Assembly: GCA_039819065.1 (NCBI GenBank)
Contig: JBCBSS010000012.1
Coordinates: 1-64,000 of the forward strand
Direction: 5' to 3'
DNA: 64,000 nucleotides
Origin: JBCBSS01 sp039819065
Lineage (GTDB): Bacteria > Bacteroidota > Bacteroidia > Cytophagales > Cyclobacteriaceae
Shown: in pieces, positions 35,801-44,215 of the stretch
How positions within the stretch are numbered: position 1 is the stretch's first letter
Layout: each line of letters begins with the position of its first letter
Notes under the pieces: generated by a model
The model's input: the letters and a program-made list of their open reading frames with translations, nothing else
Databases searched by the model: none
What the model was told of the DNA's origin: nothing
Translations under genes and position numbers: made by a program

Positions 35801-36574
35801 ATTGAAGGGTTCAACCGTGGTCGGGAAGTTATGTGTTTCTGCTTTGAGTGACAGAACAGTATCTATTTCCTTCGTCTCAAAGTAATCCGCTTTGTCTTGA
35901 GTAGCAGGAGCGAATTGCTCTACTTTGGGGCCTTTGATGAAAGCTACGTTGTCTTTATAAGCAGATACAAGCCTGTTAGGGTTGGCGCTTGATGTCTTTT
36001 TGATCATTTGAAACAATGATTCACCCATCTTCTCACCATCGATGATGAATTCACCATTGAATATCTTGTGTCTGCAGTGCTCAGAGTTTACTTGCGAGAA
36101 TCCGAATACCTCGCTGTCTGTTAATTTCCTTCCTAGCTTTTCGCTTACTTGTTCCAAATAAGCGACTTCTTCATCATTCAAGGCTAGTCCTTCGGATCTG
36201 TTGTAAGCAGCGATATCTTCAATTTCTATAATCGACTCTGGAGCTACTTTCAATGTAAAGACCTCTTGATCTAACCCGTCATATTGGGCTTGCAACATGG
36301 CGTCAAATGCTTGATTCCCTTCTTTGACAGCCGAAAACTCTTCAATCCTTTCGATTCCCGTGATGCCCATGTTTTGGGTGATTTCCACGGCATTTGTACT
36401 CCAGGGTGTTACCATTTCCTTGCGAGGCCCGATGTACGCACCTTCGACCGCTTCTTGTGTTAAGCCTTTTGCACCACCGAATAACCATTCCAGTTTTTCG
36501 GTATTTTCGTCGTTAAGTGGTTGGTTGAGTTGGAGACAATAGATTTTATCAGCGTCCTTGAAAAAACGAATCAT
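32855..36574 (-). CDS. purL: Phosphoribosylformylglycinamidine synthase (PurL, large form)
   Basis: 1239 residues from the ATG at 36574 (MIRFFKDADKIYCLQ); an upstream reading to 36619 lies across a promoter element and is rejected. This is the single-chain type: N-terminal PurS-like part, two AIRS-type ATP-binding halves (SEHCRHKIFNGEF, KAETHNFPTTVEPF, NGASDFGNKFGQP) and a C-terminal glutaminase with catalytic C1076 in LGVCNGCQLMM and a C-terminal HIERSIFPWNWP. It converts FGAR, glutamine and ATP to FGAM in purine synthesis. No other pur gene is adjacent. Confidence 0.96.
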   Translation of the reverse strand: MIRFFKDADKIYCLQLNQPLNDENTEKLEWLFGGAKGLTQEAVEGAYIGPRKEMVTPWSTNAVEITQNMGITGIERIEEFSAVKEGNQAFDAMLQAQYDGLDQEVFTLKVAPESIIEIEDIAAYNRSEGLALNDEEVAYLEQVSEKLGRKLTDSEVFGFSQVNSEHCRHKIFNGEFIIDGEKMGESLFQMIKKTSSANPNRLVSAYKDNVAFIKGPKVEQFAPATQDKADYFETKEIDTVLSLKAETHNFPTTVEPFNGAATGSGGEIRDRLAGGKGSLPLAGTAVYMTSYPRSEKGRAWEKDVAPRKWLYQTPLDILIKASNGASDFGNKFGQPLICGSVLTFEHTTGPKNHGFDKVIMLAGGVGFGKEIDSKKDVPSTGDKVVVMGGDNYRIGMGGGAVSSVATGEFDNAIELNAIQRSNPEMQKRVMNAIRALTEKGENPIVSIHDHGAGGHLNCLSELVEDTGGVIEVNKLPVGDPTLSEKEIIGNESQERMGMVMHEKDIDLLQKIAKRERAPIYVVGEITGDHHFKFKSRDSEKDPIDLELSHLFGSSPRTILEDQTFNETGQHLAYEESKVHEYLETVLQLEAVACKDWLTNKVDRSVTGKVAKQQTCGRIQLPLNNVAVMALDFKSNKGVATSIGHAPVAALINPEAGSRLAIAKALTNLVWAPIADGTDGISLSANWMWPAKNEGENARLYKAVKAVSDFAIDLGINIPTGKDSLSMTQKYGDGEVVYSPGTVIISSVGEVKDIRKVLSPALKMHTTTKLIYIDFSKDQYKLGGTSFAQSINALGNECADITDPEYFKRAFTTIQQLVDENKIEAGHDISSGGLITTLLEMCFTDNETGLNLDLTSIAEKDIIKVLFAENPGIVIQTSDWGYVEETLTEAGIEFHSIGSPVPSPFVSITHHGQEFLFDVEKLRDTWFKSSYLLEIHQSGKEHAKARFENYKQQTLQYELPSTFNGQLSDYSLDFDRKGRSGVKAAIIREKGVNGDREMAYTLYLAGFDVKDVHMTDLISGQETLEDVNFIVFVGGFSNSDVLGSAKGWAGAFLYNPKAKQALEKFYAREDTLSLGVCNGCQLMMELGLIFKEMKDHPKMHHNASGKFESSFINLTIPYNNTVMFKSLGGSTLGVWLAHGEGRFALTGSESDYNIVAKYKYSEYPGNPNGSDFDAASVCSKDGRHLAIMPHIERSIFPWNWPDYPESRNNDEVSPWIEAFVNAKKWIREKVAVSNESSPNQ

Positions 36575-36606
36575 GAAGATGGGATTTGAATAAGATTTCC
36601 AAAGCC

Positions 36607-36614
36607 CAAAAGTA
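36607..36614 (-). promoter_or_regulatory. TAnnTTTG -7 element for purL
   Basis: Read on the minus strand the site is TACTTTTG, an exact consensus match, 33 nt before the preferred purL start. It supports the start at 36574 and an independent purL promoter downstream of the unknown gene at 36661. Confidence 0.4.
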
Positions 36615-36660
36615 GCCAAATCTTGTATATTGTTTTTTCGTTGGCCGAAAATAAAATTGA

Positions 36661-37266
36661 CTAGCGCAGAAGCTCTACAAGGGTGATCAGGTTGTCACAT
36701 GTTCGTCTTTTCAACTCTTGCCAATGATCTATGGGATATTGAAAGCTGAATTTGAGAAAGGGCTTGTTTGAAATTAGCTCAGTCAAATCTGGTTGGCTGA
36801 AGGTATTGGTCTTTAGGTAATTAGAAGGCTCGTAATGGTATTCCCATGGTGTTTCATTAACACAAACGAACAGATTATCTAAACTTTTGATGGTGTCAAT
36901 ATTCTTGACCAAAGACTGGCGGTACAATGCTAACATCTGGCCGTCAAGATGGAGGGTGTTACTAAAAAAATGCCCCCACCAAAACATGGTTCGGTAAGCG
37001 AAAGTGTTTTCGGAAATGAAACATCTTGGATAATCCAGCACCGCGTAAGGCAGGCCCAAGTATTGTTCTCCTTTAGAGATCTTACCTGATTTGATAAGTA
37101 CTTGATTGGGAAACCGGAAGTCCAGTGCTTCTACAGCCTCACGCAATCCAGCTTCTGTCTTGGCGAGAAGCTGAATGATCTGATTGGTTATTTTGGACTT
37201 TTCAAGCAGAAAATCTGTATCTGCCAGGTACTTTAGCTGTTTATCGTTGAACTCAGTATCTGGCAC
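36661..37266 (-). CDS. Hypothetical protein
   Basis: 201 residues from a GTG start (MPDTEFNDKQLKYLAD) that overlaps the stop of the preceding small gene by one base (TAGTG), which supports the start. No signal peptide or membrane span. The middle is rich in aromatic residues (TFAYRTMFWWGHFFSNTLHLDG), with three cysteines spread along the chain. I do not recognise a family. It is coupled to the 74-residue gene and lies between fabH copy 2 and purL. Confidence 0.7.
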   Translation of the reverse strand: MPDTEFNDKQLKYLADTDFLLEKSKITNQIIQLLAKTEAGLREAVEALDFRFPNQVLIKSGKISKGEQYLGLPYAVLDYPRCFISENTFAYRTMFWWGHFFSNTLHLDGQMLALYRQSLVKNIDTIKSLDNLFVCVNETPWEYHYEPSNYLKTNTFSQPDLTELISNKPFLKFSFQYPIDHWQELKRRTCDNLITLVELLR

Positions 37267-37490
37267 TAAAAGTCATCCGGTTTCTGAATGATCTTGACTA
37301 CTACCTGGTGAGGATCATTGTCTTTATCCTTTAGATGAAAGGTAATAACTGGGTTATCTTGTGTGATCTTGTTTTCTACTTTAACCACCTCATTTTGAGT
37401 AAGTAGTTCACCTATTTGGCTTTGGAGCTGTTCTAGCGCGTAGGCGAATTCTACTTCTATAGGACTGGGGTTGTATGATTGAGTTTTCAT
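37266..37490 (-). CDS. Small hypothetical protein
   Basis: 74 residues, ATG start 12 bp after the second fabH. N-terminal helix-like part (EVEFAYALEQLQSQIGELL) and a beta-like C-terminal half (VITFHLKDKDNDPHQVVVKIIQK). Function unknown. The close spacing and the TAGTG overlap with the next gene suggest both unknown proteins are made together. Confidence 0.65.
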   Translation of the reverse strand: MKTQSYNPSPIEVEFAYALEQLQSQIGELLTQNEVVKVENKITQDNPVITFHLKDKDNDPHQVVVKIIQKPDDF

Positions 37491-37502
37491 GTTTTTCTTA
37501 AT

Positions 37503-38507
37503 TTACCATCTGATTAGTGACGATGCCCAGGTAAAGCCACTACCAAATGCAGCGAGACAAATGAGATCGTTCTCTTTGATGCGACCTTCCTCCCATGCTT
37601 CACTAAGCGCGATAGGAATAGAGGCTGCTGTTGTATTTCCATACCGCATGATGTTATTATACACCTTATCGTCAGACAAACCTAGCTTGTCCTGTATAAA
37701 CTTACTTATTCTCAAGTTGGCCTGATGCGGCACTAAGAGATCGATATCCTCTTTGGTTACGTTATTGGCTTCCAGTGCTTCATTAATTACACTGGTGAAG
37801 TTGACAACGGCATGCTTGAATACGGCATTGCCGTTCATATGTACTTTGTAGGAAGAAGTGTCAAGAATTTGGTCAGATTGTCTTTCTTCCCTAGGTCGGC
37901 TACTGCCAGGATCTTTTATGTACAATTCTTCCGCGTAACGACCATCCGCGTGAAGATGGGTCGACAAGACCCCTTTGCCTGGTTCGTCCGCTGATTGTAG
38001 AATGGTAGCACCAGCCCCGTCACCAAAGATGACTGCTACATTTCTTCCTCTGGTCGTAAGATCAAGAGCGGTGGATTGAATTTCACCGCCGATTACCAGG
38101 ATAGTTTTATACATCCCTGTTTTAAGATATTGATCGGCGATCGAGAGTGCATAAATATAGCCAGAGCAGGCATTTCTAATGTCAAGTGCGCCAATACCTT
38201 CAAGGCCCAATTCGCGCTGTAAAAGCACGCCTGAACCAGGGAAGAAATAGTCTGGGGTAATGGTAGCAAATATGATAAAGTCAATGTCTTTTTCGGTCAA
38301 GTTGGCCCTTTCTAATGCCATTCTGGTAGCCTTCGCGGCCATGCTCGCCAACGTGTCCTGGCTGGCGTCAATGAATCTTCTTTCCTTAATGCCGGTACGC
38401 TCGGTAATCCATTCATCACTTGTGTCCATCCACTGCGTCATATCTTCGTTGGTGACTACTTGCTCAGGTACGTGATGGCCCAGACTCACAATTTTCGAAT
38501 TCTTCAT
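37503..38507 (-). CDS. 3-oxoacyl-ACP synthase III (KAS III), copy 2
   Basis: 334 residues. C114 in RNACSGYIYAL, His in LVPHQANLRIS and Asn in YGNTTAASIP form the usual triad. It differs from copy 1 at many positions and stands outside the plsX operon, leading a unit with two unknown genes. It may prefer other primers such as branched acyl-CoAs, or make a specialised product; this is inference. A hairpin-like palindrome (CCGCATTTAATGCGG) lies 67 bp upstream at 38574-38588. Confidence 0.9.
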   Translation of the reverse strand: MKNSKIVSLGHHVPEQVVTNEDMTQWMDTSDEWITERTGIKERRFIDASQDTLASMAAKATRMALERANLTEKDIDFIIFATITPDYFFPGSGVLLQRELGLEGIGALDIRNACSGYIYALSIADQYLKTGMYKTILVIGGEIQSTALDLTTRGRNVAVIFGDGAGATILQSADEPGKGVLSTHLHADGRYAEELYIKDPGSSRPREERQSDQILDTSSYKVHMNGNAVFKHAVVNFTSVINEALEANNVTKEDIDLLVPHQANLRISKFIQDKLGLSDDKVYNNIMRYGNTTAASIPIALSEAWEEGRIKENDLICLAAFGSGFTWASSLIRW

Positions 38508-38649
38508 AATAAGATCATTTTGATGTGCATCCCAGAGGTCATAATGACAATGTGAACCCTAGAATAGCAGTAACCGCATTTAATGCGGATTCCAAATCAG
38601 ATTTTGTATGAAACAGGCGCCAAAGTAAAAAAATTAAAGCTAACGAACA

Positions 38650-39873
38650 TTAGTTTTGACAAAAAAATAGCAGACTGTCATCCACTTGCTCATTGCTTAA
38701 CCCTAGCGCTAAAGCTTTGTTTAAATCGCGGCAGGATTTCTTCCTTTTATTGGTTTTTTGATAGTGCAAGGCGCGGTAATAATAACCGTAGGCGTACTTA
38801 GGAAGTATTTTGATGGTGTAGTCCAAATCGGTTTTGGCTTCTTTATGCTGACCCATTTGTGACAGCGCATGACCTCGATGCATGTAAGCTGCATTTTTAT
38901 CTGGTGCTAGTGAGATGGTCTGATTGAAATGAATGATTGCCTGATCGTACTTTTTAATCTCCGAAAATGTCAGGCCGATATTCAAATGTGCATCTACATT
39001 CTCATCGTTGATCTTGACTACACTAAGCCAATTGTCAATAGCATCTTGCTTATGCCCTAGTTGGTAATGGGCTAAGGCGCTTTTGAAAAAAGCTTTTTCA
39101 TTTAAAGAATCTCGTGCTGAATAATGAGTATAAAAATAAATGGCAGAATCGTATTGCTCTTTTTCGAAGTAGATGTCACCGAGGTAGAGGTGGGGCAGAA
39201 TCAAAGTTGAGTCTAGCTCAGCCGCTCTTTTATAGGCAATGATGGCCTTTTCGTACTCCTGTAGCCTAGAATGGATGTTGGCAAAGTTGAATAGAACGTA
39301 AGGATTGTCCGGGGAGAGTTCAATAGCCCGATTCATAAACTTTTTGGATAAAAGGACATGCCCGCTGGAAAATGATATGAGTCCTAAATCAACGACGATT
39401 TCGAGATTGCTAGAATCTAGTTGGTAAGCTTCGTAAAAAGCATTGTACGCATTGGTTAATTGACCACGTTCCTTGAAAATTGTTCCTTTGACGTGGCTGG
39501 TAATAGCCTCTGTTTTTGACAGTTGATTTATTTTGGTTTGGTAAATTTCCTTTGTTTCTGACGACCAATTCAGTCGATTACGTACCGCATTGATTTCTTC
39601 GCTTTGTCTTTTTTCGTCCAGAATCTCTCCGGCGGTATTGATGTACAATAAAGCTTTATCGAATTCTTGTATCTCCCTGTAAACCTCCGCCAAACGAATG
39701 GCACCGGCAGGGTTAGCTGGGTTTTTCTCCAGCGCTCTCGAAAAACTATTAATGGCCGCCGTAGTGTCACCTAGACTTAATCGTTTTTCTGCCAGGAGCA
39801 ACCATTCGATTTCGGATTGACCATAGCCATGATAAGCCATTAGGCATAATATGCAAACCAAAAAGGATCTCAT
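38650..39873 (-). CDS. TPR repeat protein, exported
   Basis: 407 residues from the ATG at 39873, whose first base pair overlaps the preceding stop (TGATG). The N-terminus MRSFLVCILCLMAYHGYGQ is a signal peptide. The rest is about ten tetratricopeptide repeats (NPANPAGAIRLAEVYREIQEFDKAL, SPDNPYVLFNFANIHSRLQEYEKAI and similar), a scaffold for protein-protein contact. Partner unknown. Coupled to the SRAP gene. Confidence 0.8.
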   Translation of the reverse strand: MRSFLVCILCLMAYHGYGQSEIEWLLLAEKRLSLGDTTAAINSFSRALEKNPANPAGAIRLAEVYREIQEFDKALLYINTAGEILDEKRQSEEINAVRNRLNWSSETKEIYQTKINQLSKTEAITSHVKGTIFKERGQLTNAYNAFYEAYQLDSSNLEIVVDLGLISFSSGHVLLSKKFMNRAIELSPDNPYVLFNFANIHSRLQEYEKAIIAYKRAAELDSTLILPHLYLGDIYFEKEQYDSAIYFYTHYSARDSLNEKAFFKSALAHYQLGHKQDAIDNWLSVVKINDENVDAHLNIGLTFSEIKKYDQAIIHFNQTISLAPDKNAAYMHRGHALSQMGQHKEAKTDLDYTIKILPKYAYGYYYRALHYQKTNKRKKSCRDLNKALALGLSNEQVDDSLLFFCQN

Positions 39874-40571
39874 CAATTGAAAAGTGAGTAGTTGCCAAAT
39901 TGGTCAGCAGGAGGGGCTACTTGTATGAGCGAAGGCCCTTCATTGGCGGGATCATTAACAGCTGGAGCCACGGTATAACTCCCCATATTATCAGCAGGAT
40001 AGGCCGTTAACATGCCAAACAACTCATCTTCAGAGGTGGATTCATCCAGCCATTTCTGCTCTGAATTTTTGTCTATGATGGCGGGCATTCTGTCGTTGAT
40101 CGCACTGACTGAGGAATTGGCTTCTGTTGTAATCATCATGAAAGTATGAATGTTGGTATCGTTTTCATCCTCATACTCCTGCCATATGCCCGCGATAGAG
40201 AAAATCTCATTGTTCCCCAGAACAAAACGATGAGGAACGCGCCCCTTTTTACTGATGCGTTTCCATTCGTAAAAGCCATCGGCTGGGATAATACATCTCC
40301 TGGAATTCAAAGCTCGCTTGAGCGATGTTTTCTGGTTAATACTTTCTACATCAGCGTTGATCAATTTGGTGCTGATGGTCTTGTTCTTAGACCAGTCAGG
40401 GGTAGTACCCCAATAGAAGAATGATAAACCTCCGGGGCTGTCATTGGCGATAACGGGCAATAGCTGTGTAGGAGCCGCATTGTACCGGGCTTTGTAAGCC
40501 TTAGGCACTTCTACGGCGTATCTCTCCTTTATTTGTGCAGCTTTTACTCCTATAGTATATCGCTCGGGCAT
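39873..40571 (-). CDS. SRAP (YedK/HMCES) family protein lacking catalytic Cys2 and His
   Basis: 232 residues. SRAP proteins crosslink through Cys2 to abasic sites in single-stranded DNA. Conserved parts are present: RYNAAP at 29-34, the catalytic-site Asn as N72 (LINADVES), and the Glu of ADGFYEW as E102. The N-terminus, however, is MPERYT where the family has MCGR, so Cys2 is Pro. The HDRMP motif is INDRMP, so the catalytic His is N159. The ATG reading is unambiguous and no nearby start would restore Cys. The fold is kept but crosslinking by the known mechanism is not expected. Coupled to a TPR gene by TGATG. Confidence 0.85.
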   Translation of the reverse strand: MPERYTIGVKAAQIKERYAVEVPKAYKARYNAAPTQLLPVIANDSPGGLSFFYWGTTPDWSKNKTISTKLINADVESINQKTSLKRALNSRRCIIPADGFYEWKRISKKGRVPHRFVLGNNEIFSIAGIWQEYEDENDTNIHTFMMITTEANSSVSAINDRMPAIIDKNSEQKWLDESTSEDELFGMLTAYPADNMGSYTVAPAVNDPANEGPSLIQVAPPADQFGNYSLFN

Positions 40572-40698
40572 GCTTTAGGTTATGTAGGTTAGATGATTAA
40601 CGTGCAATATAAAAAATAATTCTACAGGTAACCGATTAGAAAATGGATACAGATTATAAGTATAATAATGAAAGATATGAGCTTTGGTTATACCTATA

Positions 40699-41670
40699 TT
40701 ACTTACGCATGTGTTCCTGCACAAATGCCAAGGCCCTACTTTCAGACCAATAGTACTGCTGCTTATTAAGAGAAGGGAAACCGCAATGCCCTCCATGTCG
40801 CGGTGCTTCAAAAAAAACATATTCAAGATCGGTCATCAAAGCCTCAGGATAGCAAGCCTCGGGCAGGAAGGGGTCATTCTTGGCATTGACGATCAAAGTT
40901 GGGATAGTAATATGTTCTACAAATCGGATAGCACTACAAGAATGGTAGTAGTTAAGTGCCCCGTCAAATCCATGTAATGGAGCCGTAAAATAATTGTCGA
41001 AGTCAAAAAGATTGTCAACATCATTCAATTTAGAAAGGTCAAAGACTTCCGGCATAACACTCGCCTTAGACCTGATCTTATGCTTTAGGTTTTTTAAGAA
41101 TCGCTTGGCGTAGAGTAAATTAGAGCGTTTGGAGATATGGAGACAACTTTGATGGAGGTCTAACGGAACCGAGAAAGTGACCGCAGTTTTGATTTCCCTT
41201 GCCAAAGCCACTTTTTGTTCTCCAAGGTATTTAAGGATGAGATTCCCTCCCAAGCTGAATCCAACCAAGTGTATTTGCGCATATCTATTGAAAGAAACGG
41301 CATGGTTGATCACAGTGTGAAGATCATCCGTTGCACCGCTATGATAGAACCTCTCTTTTTTATTCATTTCCTCACTGCAACCCCGATAGTTCCAGGTCAA
41401 AACAGAGAAACTATTTTGGCCGAAAACCCTCGCCATCCCTTTAATGTAAGGGCGATATGTGTTTCCTTCTAAACCGTGGCATATAATGACTAACTGATTT
41501 GAATCATTCTTGACCCAATCCAGGTCTAAAAAATCATCATCAGGGGTTGTAATTCTTTCCCGTTCGTATTCTATGCCCTTTACCTTACGTAGTAGGGCAG
41601 GGGCAATGGTCTGCACGTGACCGTGGAAGTAAATTTTGGGAGATTGATATGATGATATCAGACTTGGCAT
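40699..41670 (-). CDS. Alpha/beta hydrolase, YheT-like
   Basis: 323 residues from the ATG at 41670 (a TTG three codons upstream is unlikely). Fits the YheT/EMB8 branch: N-terminal GHVQTIAPALLRK, oxyanion HGLEGNTYRPYIKGMA, nucleophile elbow GFSLGGN, Asp in NAKNDPFLP and His in PRHGGHCGF. The members hydrolyse esters; the natural substrate is not known. Leftward, 127 bp upstream of the SRAP gene. A small ORF at its 3' end on the same strand (40575-40826) is a shadow. Confidence 0.88.
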   Translation of the reverse strand: MPSLISSYQSPKIYFHGHVQTIAPALLRKVKGIEYERERITTPDDDFLDLDWVKNDSNQLVIICHGLEGNTYRPYIKGMARVFGQNSFSVLTWNYRGCSEEMNKKERFYHSGATDDLHTVINHAVSFNRYAQIHLVGFSLGGNLILKYLGEQKVALAREIKTAVTFSVPLDLHQSCLHISKRSNLLYAKRFLKNLKHKIRSKASVMPEVFDLSKLNDVDNLFDFDNYFTAPLHGFDGALNYYHSCSAIRFVEHITIPTLIVNAKNDPFLPEACYPEALMTDLEYVFFEAPRHGGHCGFPSLNKQQYYWSESRALAFVQEHMRK

Positions 41671-41840
41671 TAAGAGCAAACTAAAAAACTATTAGCACAT
41701 AATCGAGATTTTTTACAGCCTCATACAACCGATGGCTAAATAGTTGTCACTTTGATTTTGGTCACTATACTAAAAATAATCCAACCATCGGGAAACCATT
41801 CTGTTTTATTAGCGTCTATGGTTGGGATACTAAATTAATC

Positions 41841-44210
41841 ATGAGAATAAAATCACTGTTTTTTAGCCTTTTGTTATTGTTTTCGATGGCGGAAGTCGTT
41901 CTGGCCCAGGGTAACGTTACCCTCAACGGTTACGTCAAGGATATCGAAAATGGAGAAGAACTCATTGGAGTTACTGTTTACGTGAACGAGTTGAAGACAG
42001 GCACCATTACCAACGTGTATGGCTTTTATTCACTCACCTTGCCCGCTGGTAGCTATAATATCACATTCAGCTACATTGGTTATCAAACCACCGTAAAAAC
42101 CGTTGATCTTACTGCCAATCAATCTTTGAACCTTGAGCTACCTCCTGAGGTAGTGCGTATGGATGAGGTGGTGATCAATGAAAAGCCTCTGGATGCTAAT
42201 GTCACAGAGGTCAAAATGAGCCGAAACGAACTCAATGTCAAGCAAATCAAGAAACTGCCTGCGCTTTTTGGAGAGCCAGATATCATTAAGACCATTCAGT
42301 TACTTCCTGGTGTCATATCGGCCGGGGAAGGTACTTCCAGCTTTTTCGTAAGGGGAGGAAGTGCTGACCAAAACCTGATCTTAATTGATGAGGCTCCTAT
42401 TTACGACCCTTCTCACTTGTTTGGTTTGTTTTCGGTTTTCAATGCTGATGTGATTAAGGACGCAGAACTTTACAAAGGTGGGATACCATCTCGTTTTGGC
42501 GGTAGACTATCCAGTATCCTTGATGTGAGAACGAAGGATGGTAATAACAAAAAGCTACAAGGTTCTGCTGGAATCGGGTTGTTGGCCAGTAGGGTTTCGC
42601 TAGAAGGACCAATTAAGAAAGACAAAAGCTCATTTATCGTTTCTGCCAGAAGGTCGTATGTAGACCTTTTTCTAAGAGCTGCTAATCAGGATAACTTGGT
42701 GCATTTCTATGACCTCAATGCGAAGATCAACTGGCGTGCTAATAACAAAAACCGCTTTTTTGTAGCTGCCTACTCTGGCCGAGATGTACTTGATTTTGAC
42801 GATCTATTTGGATTCGATTGGGGAAACACAACCTTCACCTTTAGGTGGAATCACCTGTTCAACGATCGCTTATTCTCCAATACCTCTTTAATAGCCAGCC
42901 GTTTTGATTACGGATTAGATTCAGAGGACGAGGTACAAGGTTTTGAATGGACGTCCAACCTGGAAGAGGTTTCGTTGAAGGAAGACATTACTTACTTCAT
43001 CAATCCGCGTAACGAGCTCGATTTTGGATACCATGTTACTTGGAGGCGTTTCTCTCCGGGGCGCATTGCTCCCACGGTTGAAGGCTCGATATTTCAAGAA
43101 ACAGAATTGGAAAGGACCTTTGCCCTCGATCATGCACTTTACGTGGGTAACCAACAAAGGGTGAACGACAGACTATCCCTGAAATACGGAGTTCGACTTT
43201 CTATTTTCCAGAATGTGGGTAAGAGTGATTTGATCATTTATGAAGATCCTCAGGATAACATCAACATAGTAAGGACAGATACGATAAGTTTCGGGGCTTT
43301 CGAGAATATAAAGACCTATGTCAATTTGGAGCCCAGGCTATCCGCAAGGTATTTGTTGAATCCATCCAGTTCTTTGAAATTCTCTTACAACAGAATGGTG
43401 CAGAATACGCACTTAATATCCAGTGGGACAGTACCCGTGCCATTCAATACATGGCAGCCGAGTTCCCCTTATCTCGAACCTCAAATTGCTGATCAAATCG
43501 CTTTTGGCTACTTCAGGAATTTCAAAGAGAACCAATACGAGTTTTCAGCTGAGGTATACTATAAAGACATGGATAACATTACGGACTTTGCCGATAACGC
43601 CGATATATTCTTTAATCAAGACTTACCGACGGAGTTCAGGCAAGGTACTTCAGAATCTTATGGCTTGGAGATGATGCTGGAAAAAAAGGAAGGAGCCTTT
43701 ACCGGCTTTGCGAGCTACACACTTTCCAGAACGGAAAGAACTGTACCGGGGGTGAATTTAAGCGAGACTTTTTTAGCCAACTACGATCGTCGGCACAGCT
43801 TTAATGTGGTAGCCACTTACGAGCACAACGACAAATGGTCCTTCGGTTCCAATTTCACCTACAGTTCGGGGAGACCTATCACCATACCGGCTGGTCGTTA
43901 TGAATTTGGTGAGAATTACAATGCTGACCTTATCACGGTCCGAAATGGTTTCAAGTTGCCAGCATATCATAGACTGGATTTATCCGCGACACTTACGCCG
44001 AGGAAGAATGCCAATAGAAACTGGAAGACGAGTTGGGTATTTTCTGTGTACAATGCCTATAGTAGAAAGAATGCTTTCTCTTTATTTACCGAAACGGTCG
44101 TGCCAGAGGACAGCGAAGGCAATCCAGATTTGGGCAACGTATCTAACCGCGCGCGCATGATCTATCTTTTCCCCATTCTTCCATCTGTTACCTACAACGT
44201 GAAATTCTAA
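41841..44210 (+). CDS. TonB-dependent receptor with carboxypeptidase-like N-terminal domain
   Basis: 789 residues. Signal peptide ending near LAQG, then a CarboxypepD_reg-like domain (VTLNGYVKDIENGEELIGVTVYV, about 25-110), a plug domain with LLPGVISAGEGTSSFFVRGG, and an outer-membrane barrel ending in YNVKF. Such receptors take up bound nutrients with energy from TonB-ExbBD. The carried ligand cannot be told. The next gene, 5 bp downstream, encodes a DUF4249 lipoprotein, a frequent partner of this receptor type, so both likely form one uptake complex. Confidence 0.92.
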   Translation: MRIKSLFFSLLLLFSMAEVVLAQGNVTLNGYVKDIENGEELIGVTVYVNELKTGTITNVYGFYSLTLPAGSYNITFSYIGYQTTVKTVDLTANQSLNLELPPEVVRMDEVVINEKPLDANVTEVKMSRNELNVKQIKKLPALFGEPDIIKTIQLLPGVISAGEGTSSFFVRGGSADQNLILIDEAPIYDPSHLFGLFSVFNADVIKDAELYKGGIPSRFGGRLSSILDVRTKDGNNKKLQGSAGIGLLASRVSLEGPIKKDKSSFIVSARRSYVDLFLRAANQDNLVHFYDLNAKINWRANNKNRFFVAAYSGRDVLDFDDLFGFDWGNTTFTFRWNHLFNDRLFSNTSLIASRFDYGLDSEDEVQGFEWTSNLEEVSLKEDITYFINPRNELDFGYHVTWRRFSPGRIAPTVEGSIFQETELERTFALDHALYVGNQQRVNDRLSLKYGVRLSIFQNVGKSDLIIYEDPQDNINIVRTDTISFGAFENIKTYVNLEPRLSARYLLNPSSSLKFSYNRMVQNTHLISSGTVPVPFNTWQPSSPYLEPQIADQIAFGYFRNFKENQYEFSAEVYYKDMDNITDFADNADIFFNQDLPTEFRQGTSESYGLEMMLEKKEGAFTGFASYTLSRTERTVPGVNLSETFLANYDRRHSFNVVATYEHNDKWSFGSNFTYSSGRPITIPAGRYEFGENYNADLITVRNGFKLPAYHRLDLSATLTPRKNANRNWKTSWVFSVYNAYSRKNAFSLFTETVVPEDSEGNPDLGNVSNRARMIYLFPILPSVTYNVKF

Positions 44211-44215
44211 TTGCA

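Noticed and set aside
36575..36619. Longer N-terminus of PurL
   Set aside because: MIRFFKD at 36574 is the family start and a promoter-like element lies inside the extra part.
40575..40826. 83-residue ORF overlapping the hydrolase 3' end on the same strand
   Set aside because: It lies out of frame within the hydrolase gene and has no coding pattern or family match.
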